Shown: positions 36,467 through 42,951 of the stretch, in pieces
Position numbering within the stretch: the stretch's first letter is position 1
Layout: every line of letters begins with the position of its first letter
Origin: JAAYJM01 sp964498585
GTDB taxonomy: Bacteria > Bacteroidota > Ignavibacteria > Kapaibacteriales > UBA2268
Length of the DNA: 43,751 bases
Direction of reading: 5' to 3'
Assembly: GCA_964498585.1 (NCBI GenBank)
Contig: CAZCHH010000031.1
Span: 1-43,751, forward strand
Program-made: the position numbers and the translations under genes
Notes under the pieces: model-generated
The model's database searches: none
What the model saw: the letters and a program-made list of their open reading frames with translations, nothing else
Told to the model about the DNA's origin: nothing

Positions 36467-36517
36467 AACTCCCAAATAAATTTGAGAGTTATCATAATAA
36501 TTAGAGTAATACCAAAA
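36467..36517. repeat. Short dispersed repeat, copy 2
   Basis: AACTCCCAAATAAATTTGAG, then AGTTATCATAATAATTAGAG. Partner of the repeat at 33221-33271, same orientation, on the other side of the DUF3160 gene. Confidence 0.5.
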
Positions 36518-36639
36518 TTAATTTTGGTGAAAAAAAACGAAATTATTCTTTACGCGGCAAATCTCTTATCATTATATTTACTTTATAGAATCAGGAGTTG
36601 TGAAATAAGAAAATTGTAAGCAATAAACAAATTAACAAA

Positions 36640-37545
36640 TCAACAAATTAACAACAAAAGAAAATAAACAAACACCAACGGAAATACAAATAAAATACTG
36701 TCAAATCGGTCGAGGACGCCGCCGTGTCCGGGAATTAAATTTGAACTGTCTTTCACTCCAACGTCTCTTTTAATAAGTGATTCTGCTAAATCTCCAATCT
36801 GTCCAAATATTCCAATTATTACACCGAGCATTATTGAATGGATATATGGAAAATTAGGAACAAAATAGTAAAATAGTAAAAATGATGAGAAAATAGAAGC
36901 AATAAAGCCAGCAATAGCCCCTTCCCATGTTTTCTTTGGGCTAACACGCTCAAACAGCTTGTGTTTTCCAAAATTTTTTCCAATAAAAAATGCAGCACTA
37001 TCGCAAACCCATATTGTTATTAAAATGATTATTACAGAAAAAATAGAAAATTCTTCTAAATTTTGTTGATTTAAAAAAAATAATGGTAAATTTATATTAT
37101 TATTTATGAAAAATTCTGTAATTTTGTAAAATTCTCTTATAAGTATAAGAGAATAAAACGGAAAGCAGGCATAAAGAATACCACTTAAAGTCGTAGAAAT
37201 ATTTAATAAACGATTTTCCTTTCTACGCCACATTTCCAAAGCAAAACTGGACAAAACAAGAATAAGAATTAATGCGAATACAATAAATCCGGAATTTATT
37301 AAAATCTTAGCATTGCTCAATGAAAAATAAATAAATAAAATAAAAATTAAATTAAATAAAAGTCCTAACGCAATGTTTGAATTTACATTTTTTAATTTAG
37401 TTAATGAATGAAATTCAGATAGAGCAACAGAGGAAACAATTATTATAGCAAATAAAAAAGGGAGTTCGCCGTAAATAATTAAGAATAAAGCAATTGGAAT
37501 TCCAATTATTGCAAAAACAACTCTTTTAAACAATTCACTTTTCAT
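36640..37545 (-). CDS. cdsA: Phosphatidate cytidylyltransferase (CDP-diglyceride synthase)
   Basis: A 301-aa integral membrane enzyme with about eight hydrophobic segments. It makes CDP-diacylglycerol from phosphatidic acid and CTP, the entry step of phospholipid synthesis. The C-terminal signature is clear: IKRDVGVKDSSNLIPGHGG followed by VLDRFDS (family: S-x-KR...D-x3-GHGG-x2-DR), and SPKKTWEGAIAG precedes it. The length is close to the family's usual 270-300. It is divergent from rsmI with only 24 bp between the two start codons, so the promoters must overlap each other or the neighbouring genes. Confidence 0.95.
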   Translation of the reverse strand: MKSELFKRVVFAIIGIPIALFLIIYGELPFLFAIIIVSSVALSEFHSLTKLKNVNSNIALGLLFNLIFILFIYFSLSNAKILINSGFIVFALILILVLSSFALEMWRRKENRLLNISTTLSGILYACFPFYSLILIREFYKITEFFINNNINLPLFFLNQQNLEEFSIFSVIIILITIWVCDSAAFFIGKNFGKHKLFERVSPKKTWEGAIAGFIASIFSSFLLFYYFVPNFPYIHSIMLGVIIGIFGQIGDLAESLIKRDVGVKDSSNLIPGHGGVLDRFDSILFVFPLVFVYFLLLLIC

Positions 37546-37569
37546 TTTCTTTTTTTCTCAAATAACACA

Positions 37570-38745
37570 ATGGAAAATAACAATATAACAAAAAAATTTG
37601 GAAAACTATATATAGTTTCTACCCCGATTGGAAATAAAGATGATATTTCTCTACGCGCAATAAAAGTATTACAAAGCTGTGATATTGTTGTTTGTGAAGA
37701 AGGAAAAATTGGTGCACGTCTTTTACATAACTATAATATAAATAAACCACTTGAAATCTTAAACGAACACAACGAACAAGAAAAATCTTTTGAATTAATC
37801 AAATTACTTAAAGAAGGAAAGCATCTTGCACTCACTTCTGACTGTGGAACTCCCCTTTTTGCTGACCCCGGCATATTACTCGTTAATCAGGCAATTCAAA
37901 ATAATATTGAACTTCATTCTATTCCTGGTGCATCAAGCATTATGACTGGACTTGTTCTTAGTGGTTTCACTGTTGATAGATTCTTATTTGCTGGCTTTTT
38001 AAGCAGGGATAATGATTCACGTATTAATCAAATTAAATCTCTTTCCAAAGAAACAAAAACAGTTGTAGTTCTCGAAACTCCTTACAGAATTATGCCAGTT
38101 CTTCAGGCATTCGCAGATATAATTCCTTACCGCAAAGCATATATTGGTTGTAATCTAACTCTTCCTTTTGAAACAAATCATTATGGTAATTTTAAAGATT
38201 TATATGAAAAGTTCCGAGATTTAAAATTCAAAGGTGAATTTATTATCATTTTTGAAAAAGTTCTTAGAAAAATTTCTAAAGATAAATCAGAGAATTTTAA
38301 TAAAGAAGAAAAAAGTGAATCAAAAAGAGACGGTAATGGAGAATTCAAAAGAGATGATAGAAAAGATTTTAAAAGAGACGGTAATGGAGAATTCAAAAGA
38401 GATGATAGAAAAGATTTTAAAAGAGATGATAATAGAGAATTCAAAAGAGATGGTAATAGAGAATCAAAAAGAGATGGTAATAGAGAATTCAGAAGAGGTG
38501 ATAGAAAAGATTTTAAAAGAGACGGTAATAGAGAATCAAAAAGAGATGGTAATAGAGAATTCAAAAGAGATGATAATAGAGAATTCAAAAGAGATGATAA
38601 TAGAGAATTCAAAAGAGTTGATAATAGAGAATTTAAAAGAGATGACAAAAAAGATTTCAGAAGAGATGACAAAAAAGATTTCGATAAAGTAAAATACTTC
38701 AAAAGAAAAGATAGACAATTAATAAAAAGAAAAAAGAAAAAGTAA
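37570..38745 (+). CDS. rsmI: RsmI-type 16S rRNA 2'-O-methyltransferase with long charged repeat tail
   Basis: Residues 1-230 form a tetrapyrrole-methylase-fold protein of the RsmI family, which methylates C1402 of 16S rRNA using SAM: GKLYIVSTPIGNKDDISLRA (near the N-terminus), LALTSDCGTPLFADPG (about 93-108), and IPGASSIMTGLVLSG (about 118-132). The usual EDTR-x-T-x2-LL segment reads EEGKIGARLL, so it is a divergent subgroup. Residues 252-371 are 15 tandem 8-residue units of the type KRDxNxEF / KRDDRKDF, then a Lys-rich end (KRKDRQLIKRKKKK). This tail is not part of normal RsmI (about 230-290 aa) and is probably disordered and RNA-binding. It is divergent from cdsA. Confidence 0.88.
   Translation: MENNNITKKFGKLYIVSTPIGNKDDISLRAIKVLQSCDIVVCEEGKIGARLLHNYNINKPLEILNEHNEQEKSFELIKLLKEGKHLALTSDCGTPLFADPGILLVNQAIQNNIELHSIPGASSIMTGLVLSGFTVDRFLFAGFLSRDNDSRINQIKSLSKETKTVVVLETPYRIMPVLQAFADIIPYRKAYIGCNLTLPFETNHYGNFKDLYEKFRDLKFKGEFIIIFEKVLRKISKDKSENFNKEEKSESKRDGNGEFKRDDRKDFKRDGNGEFKRDDRKDFKRDDNREFKRDGNRESKRDGNREFRRGDRKDFKRDGNRESKRDGNREFKRDDNREFKRDDNREFKRVDNREFKRDDKKDFRRDDKKDFDKVKYFKRKDRQLIKRKKKK
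38323..38682. repeat. 24-bp tandem repeat array coding the RsmI tail (15 units)
   Basis: Fifteen in-frame 24-bp units of the form AAAAGAGATGATAATAGAGA plus ATTC, with alternating GGT/GAT and AATAGAGAA/AGAAAAGAT variants. Units such as 1-2 and 3-4 are near-identical pairs, which points to expansion by slippage or unequal crossing-over. Confidence 0.9.
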
Positions 38746-38780
38746 TTTATTTATTCTTATATTTATTTATAATGTTAATT

Positions 38781-39008
38781 TGTGGATAACTTTTGTGAAT
38801 GTTACTTTAAGTAAAAATAAATTAAGAAATTAGCAAAATATTACAATTATAAAAAAGATGTTAATAAAAAGCTAATAACATCTGAATTAAAAAAAAGAGT
38901 GTTGAAAATTATATTTATGAATTATTTTTGATAAATTATATACAACTTATTAACATTAAAATAAATTTTACACTTGTGTGTTAATAATTTATTCAACATT
39001 GTGAATAA
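38781..39008. promoter_or_regulatory. DnaA-box-like motifs and inverted repeat upstream of rpiB
   Basis: TGTGGATAA at 38781-38789 is a perfect complement of the DnaA box TTATCCACA. TGTGAATAA at 39000-39008 differs at one base. TTATTCA (38989-38995) and TGAATAA (39002-39008) form a perfect 7-bp inverted repeat, spacer 6 nt, ending 5 nt before the rpiB ATG. The DNA between is very AT-rich. It may be a regulator site or a DnaA-bound region; function is inference. Confidence 0.35.
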
Positions 39009-39013
39009 CTAAT

Positions 39014-39454
39014 ATGAAAATATCATTTGGCTCAGACCATGCTGGCTTTGAATATAAACAAAAATTAATAGAATGGCTGAAATCGCAGGATTATCAAATT
39101 TTAGATTTTGGTGCTTTTTCAACTGATTCTGTAGATTATCCGGACTATGCCTATCCAGCAGCAGAAGCAGTTGCCGCTGGTATTGCTGATTATGGGATTG
39201 TAATTTGTGGAACAGGAATTGGAGTAAGCATTACAGCCAACAAAGTTGCTTCTATTCGTGCAGCAGTTTGCTATAGTCCAGAGGTCGCTCAGCTTTCCCG
39301 TGAGCATAATAATGCAAATGTACTTGCACTCGGTGCTAGATTTATTGATATTGAACTTGCAAAACAAATAGTTACCGCTTTTATTGAAGGTGAATTTCAA
39401 GGCGGAAGACATATGATTAGAATTGAAAAAATTCATAATTTAACGGGAATGTAG
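39014..39454 (+). CDS. rpiB: Ribose-5-phosphate isomerase B
   Basis: A 146-aa RpiB/LacAB-family isomerase interconverting ribose 5-phosphate and ribulose 5-phosphate in the pentose phosphate pathway. Motifs: GSDHAG (6-11), the catalytic-type Cys in ICGTGIG (C65), VDYPDYA (40-46), REHNNANVLALGAR (H98, phosphate/ring-opening region), and the C-terminal GGRHMIRIEKI. The length is standard (about 145-150). It is a single gene between a candidate regulatory inverted repeat and a terminator-like hairpin. Confidence 0.95.
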   Translation: MKISFGSDHAGFEYKQKLIEWLKSQDYQILDFGAFSTDSVDYPDYAYPAAEAVAAGIADYGIVICGTGIGVSITANKVASIRAAVCYSPEVAQLSREHNNANVLALGARFIDIELAKQIVTAFIEGEFQGGRHMIRIEKIHNLTGM

Positions 39455-39463
39455 ATAATGATT

Positions 39464-39491
39464 AATGATTTTGAAAGAAAAATCATTTTTT
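39464..39491 (+). terminator. AT-rich rho-independent terminator after rpiB
   Basis: AATGATTTT (39464-39472) pairs perfectly with AAAATCATT (39479-39487), loop 6 nt, followed by TTTT. It is 10 bp after the rpiB stop. Confidence 0.7.
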
Positions 39492-39557
39492 GATATTTAT
39501 ATTGAAAAATATTTTTACTATTGTAGTAATTCATTGAAAACCTGATAAACATTTCTT

Positions 39558-39875
39558 GTCATTCCGAAACGAAGTGAGGAATCTCAAGTTTCGTGGTAGC
39601 AATGACTTGTGAGATTTCTCACTTCGTTACCAATGACATCTTAGTTTGTCATTCTGACGGATGTCATAATCCATCTTGGTTTTCTCAAAAAAAATGGACA
39701 AAGGAATATTTTAGTCATTAATCATTGGTCATTAGTTCTAAGAATACCAATGACGAATTACTAATTACTAATGACCTATAAAAACAATTTTTAAGATGGA
39801 TTCTGACATCCGTCAGAATGACACTTTTAATGATGTCATTCTCATTTAAATAAAAGTCTTATTTTATCAGGGGTT
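39558..39875. repeat. Composite inverted-repeat element in the rpiB downstream gap
   Basis: Two nested inverted repeats fill most of the 492-bp gap 39455-39946. The first is GTCATTCC...GAAGTGAGGAATCTCAAGT (39558-39589) against 39605-39637, an imperfect stem. The second is a 31-bp arm TGTCATTCTGACGGATGTCA (from 39647 to 39677) against 39793-39823, inverted, with one mismatch. The tail (39814-39875) resembles window positions 71-130. The spacer between the long arms has CATTGGTCATTAG/CTAATGACC-type short palindromes. No coding sequence. Confidence 0.8.
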
Positions 39876-39946
39876 CGAAATGACACAATATTATAAGTCT
39901 TATAACGAATTATTATACTAGATAAGTGGATTTTAATATCTGTTAA

Positions 39947-40300
39947 ATGAAAGAAGATAAAAATATATTAAAACATAAGAGTTTACAATTTTCTATAAGA
40001 GTTGTAAATTTATACAAATATTTAATAGAATTTAAAAAAGAGCTTGTTATAAGTAGACAAATCTTAAAAAGTGGAACAAGTAATGGTGCTAATTGTCGAG
40101 AAGCAGATTATGCAGTATCTAAAATTGACTTTATTCACAAAATTGCAATAGCTCAAAAAGAATGCAATGAAACAATTTATTGGTTAGAATTGCTTTATTC
40201 AACAAATTTTATATCAGAAAAAGAGTATAACAGTATAAATAATGATGCAATTGAAATTATGAAACTTCTAACATCAATAATTATTTCAGCAAAAAAATAA
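39947..40300 (+). CDS. Four-helix bundle protein (IVS/S23 type)
   Basis: A 117-aa all-helical protein of the four-helix-bundle family first described from ORFs inside 23S rRNA intervening sequences. Hallmarks are LKSGTSNGANCREADYAVS (family: SGTSIGANxxEA), KIDFIHKIAIAQKECNETIYW (family: DFIxKxxIAxKExxExxYWL) and a C-terminal ExxxLxxIIxSxxK. The length matches. The function is unknown; a role in assembly or RNA contact has been suggested for the family. The gene stands alone between repeat-rich spacers, with no clear ribosome-binding site, as is common for these orphan genes. Confidence 0.88.
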   Translation: MKEDKNILKHKSLQFSIRVVNLYKYLIEFKKELVISRQILKSGTSNGANCREADYAVSKIDFIHKIAIAQKECNETIYWLELLYSTNFISEKEYNSINNDAIEIMKLLTSIIISAKK

Positions 40301-40325
40301 TTAACAAAAAAGAATGATTAACATC

Positions 40326-40356
40326 ACTAATCATTAATCACTAATCATTAATCACT
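40326..40356. repeat. 14-bp tandem duplication before the deacetylase gene
   Basis: ACTAATCATTAATC occurs twice back to back (40326-40339, 40340-40353) and a third partial unit follows. It ends 5 nt before the next ATG. A similar TTAATCATTGGTCATTAG occurs near 39718. Confidence 0.8.
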
Positions 40357-40361
40357 ATAAA

Positions 40362-41099
40362 ATGAAAGACATAGACGTATTGGTAATAGTTGCGCATCCA
40401 GACGACGCTGAATTAAGCTGCGGTGGAACAATTGCTAAACTAACAAAAGAAGGTAGAAGTGTTGCTATTGTTGATATGACAAAAGGAGAACAGGGAACAC
40501 GTGGAACTGCTGAAATTCGAATAAAAGAAGCGTCTGAGGCAGCTCAAATATTAAATATAATTGATAGAAAAAACTTAGAGATAGCAGATGGAAATATTGA
40601 AATAAATGAAGAAAACATTATAAAAACAATACAGGTAATTCGTTATTACCGACCAAAGATTATTGTAATGAATCCAGCATTTGAACGACACCCAGACCAT
40701 CAAAATGCTCATAATCTTGTAAGAAACTCTATATTTAAAAGTGGCTTAACGAAAGTAAAAACGTTTTATCAAGGTGAAGAACAAATGCCTTATGGAACAC
40801 GTAAAATGTATTCTTTTATGCAATCCTACCATTTTGAAAAGAGACCAGATTTTTGTGTAAACATAACTGATACTTTTTCAATAAAAATGAATGCAATAAA
40901 AGCATATAGTTCTCAGGTTTACGTTCCGGGAAAATCTGATTCTTCAGAACCAACTACAAGACTTTCCCGACCTGAATTCATCGAAGAACTAGAAGCCCGT
41001 GCTATTCATTACGGCACATTAGTTGGGGTTAGGTATGCAGAACCATTTTTAGCAATAGAACCTATTATGGTTAGCAGTATGTCATTGTTTTTACAATAA
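40362..41099 (+). CDS. bshB1: PIG-L family deacetylase, BshB1-like (bacillithiol biosynthesis)
   Basis: A 245-aa zinc-dependent N-acetylglucosaminyl deacetylase. The zinc/catalytic motif AHPDDAELSCGGT (11-23) and the second motif RHPDHQNA (109-116, third ligand H113) are intact. The middle segment TKGEQGTRGT (40-49) and the C-terminal SGLVGVRYAEPF-like end (GTLVGVRYAEPF) match BshB1, which removes acetyl from GlcNAc-malate on the way to bacillithiol. The other bsh genes are not in the window, so the exact substrate is inferred from family resemblance. No Shine-Dalgarno is visible; a 14-bp tandem repeat abuts the start. Confidence 0.88.
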   Translation: MKDIDVLVIVAHPDDAELSCGGTIAKLTKEGRSVAIVDMTKGEQGTRGTAEIRIKEASEAAQILNIIDRKNLEIADGNIEINEENIIKTIQVIRYYRPKIIVMNPAFERHPDHQNAHNLVRNSIFKSGLTKVKTFYQGEEQMPYGTRKMYSFMQSYHFEKRPDFCVNITDTFSIKMNAIKAYSSQVYVPGKSDSSEPTTRLSRPEFIEELEARAIHYGTLVGVRYAEPFLAIEPIMVSSMSLFLQ

Positions 41100-41104
41100 C
41101 TTAT

Positions 41105-41440
41105 ATTACTCATTCTCATCTTGAGAGGGGAATTGGTAATACGTTCTTTTATTGCTTAATATAAATTCAGCCAAAAAGGTATGTTCTTAAATTCTCCTCT
41201 TGAGACATGAATAAAGGGTGTGTTCTTTATTACTCTTTATATTTGAAGTAATTATAAGGAGATATACGATTATTAGAAAATGTTTTCTTTTAAGTATTTG
41301 AGAATTTTTATATATATATAAAGAAAGAACACACCCCTTTAATCCCCTCTCAAGAGGGGAATTGGATTTGTGGTAAAAAATAAAAGAGCGTATCACTCCT
41401 GCTCCTCTCAAGAGGGGAATTGGTAATGTGAGTTAATATT
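41105..41440. repeat. MITE-like repeat cluster upstream of rho
   Basis: The 499-bp gap before rho contains several arms of the same family as 4268-4858 and 20311-20620: CTTGAGAGGGGAATTGG near 41122, GAACACACCCC near 41327, CCCCTCTCAAGAGGGG (41344-41359), GAGCGTATCACTCCTG near 41386 and CCTCTCAAGAGGGG (41404-41417). The outer ends (ATTACTCATTCTCAT / GTAATGTGAGTTAAT) are only a loose inverted pair. From 41440 to 41598 is plain AT-rich sequence; the rho leader must begin here. Confidence 0.65.
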
Positions 41441-41598
41441 TAAATGTTTTGTAATAATTAATAACAAAATTAATTGTTTTTTTTAAAATAAAATAGTATT
41501 TTGCAAAAAAATTGCTGATAGCTCTTCTGTGTGAAATTCTTCATAATTTCAATCAAAAAAAAGAAAAAAAATATAAATAATATATAGAAAGAAGTAAA

Positions 41599-42936
41599 AT
41601 GGCATATTATGAAAAAAAAGAAGTTAGCAATAACAACACTAATAATAATAATTTTGAATCACCAATAATAGACATTGCTGATTTAAAGAAAAAACGTATT
41701 GCTGATTTGACAACATTAGCAAAAAGTATGGGTATTATGAACCTTAATGAACTTCGTAAGCAAGAACTTATTATGAAGATTATTGAAGTTCAAACTACCG
41801 GTATTACTGCAGATATGCAAATCGAAGGTTTAATTGCCGGAGAAGGAGTTCTTGAAGTCTTGCCTGATGGTTACGGCTTCCTGCGCTCCAGCGATTACAA
41901 CTACCTACCCTCTCCAGATGATATTTACGTTTCACCTTCTCAAATTAAAAAGTTTGGAATGCGAACCGGCGATTTAGTAAAAGGGCAGGTGCGTCCTCCA
42001 AAAGATGCAGAACGCTTTTATGCACTCTTGAAAGTAGAACACATCAATTACCAGCATCCTGACACAATTCGCGACAGGACACTTTTCGATAACCTAACAC
42101 CCCTTTATCCAGATGAAAGGTTAAACCTCGAAGTAAGTCCAAGCGAATATTCAATGCGCGTTTTAAATTTACTCTGTCCAATTGGAAAAGGACAGCGTGG
42201 ACTAATCGTTTCTCCTCCAAAAGCTGGTAAAACAATTTTACTACAACAAGTTGCAAACAGCATTTCGAGGAACCACCCTGAAATTATTTTAATAGTATTA
42301 CTTATTGATGAACGTCCCGAAGAAGTTACCGATATGGAACGCAACGTAAAAGCAGAAGTTGTTGCTTCTACTTTCGACGAGCCACAGGAAAGACACGTCC
42401 AGGTTGCTGATATGGTGCTTGAAAAATCCAAACGCTTAGTTGAAGCAAAAAAAGATGTGGTTATTCTTCTTGATTCAATTACCCGTTTGGCAAGAGCTCA
42501 TAATACAGTCGTTCCCCACTCTGGTAAAATACTTTCCGGTGGTGTTGATGCAAATGCACTCCATAAACCAAAACGCTTCTTTGGTGCTGCCCGTAACGTT
42601 GAAGAAGGTGGTTCGCTAACAATTATTGCTACTGCTCTCGTTGAAACTGGCAGTAGAATGGATGAAGTTATTTTTGAAGAGTTCAAAGGTACTGGTAATA
42701 TGGAACTCGTTCTTGACCGCAGAATTGCCGATAGAAGAGTATTTCCGGCTATTGACGTTAATCGCTCTGGTACCCGTAGAGAAGAATTGCTCATTCCTTC
42801 TGACGAACTCAATCGTATTTGGATTCTTCGTAAAGTTTTAAATGAATTCCAGCCAGTTGAAGCTATGGAATTCCTTGTCAGTAGATTAAAAGGAACGAAA
42901 TCAAACAGAGATTTTCTTATGTCAATGAATTCATAA
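41599..42936 (+). CDS. rho: Transcription termination factor Rho
   Basis: A 445-aa hexameric RNA helicase that ends transcription at rut sites. The Rho N-terminal SAP-like domain is at about 25-66 (IADLKKKRIADLTTLAKSMG). The cold-shock RNA-binding domain (about 80-150) has DGYGFLRS. The ATPase domain has the P-loop PPKAGKT (206-212), Walker B-type VLLIDERPEEV (233-243), RLARAHNTV (family: RLARAYNTV), the Q/R-loop segment SGGVDANALHKPKRFFGAAR, and EGGSLTIIATALVETGSRMD. The first ~22 residues are Asn-rich, an extension to the E. coli protein (419 aa). The following gene starts 15 bp downstream, so the two may be co-transcribed. Confidence 0.97.
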   Translation: MAYYEKKEVSNNNTNNNNFESPIIDIADLKKKRIADLTTLAKSMGIMNLNELRKQELIMKIIEVQTTGITADMQIEGLIAGEGVLEVLPDGYGFLRSSDYNYLPSPDDIYVSPSQIKKFGMRTGDLVKGQVRPPKDAERFYALLKVEHINYQHPDTIRDRTLFDNLTPLYPDERLNLEVSPSEYSMRVLNLLCPIGKGQRGLIVSPPKAGKTILLQQVANSISRNHPEIILIVLLIDERPEEVTDMERNVKAEVVASTFDEPQERHVQVADMVLEKSKRLVEAKKDVVILLDSITRLARAHNTVVPHSGKILSGGVDANALHKPKRFFGAARNVEEGGSLTIIATALVETGSRMDEVIFEEFKGTGNMELVLDRRIADRRVFPAIDVNRSGTRREELLIPSDELNRIWILRKVLNEFQPVEAMEFLVSRLKGTKSNRDFLMSMNS

Positions 42937-42951
42937 TTTAAAGGAAAAATT

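Noticed and set aside
38323..38682. Possible CRISPR array
   Set aside because: Units are 24 bp back to back without spacers and are in frame with rsmI.
38181..38702. 173-aa Leu/Ser-rich frame opposite the RsmI tail
   Set aside because: It is a shadow of the 24-bp tandem repeat; repeat DNA keeps several frames open.
41187..41411. 74-aa open frame on the minus strand upstream of rho
   Set aside because: It is made of the repeat arms and AT-rich sequence, has no ribosome-binding site, and its sequence (SPLERGLKGC) comes from the hairpin repeat.
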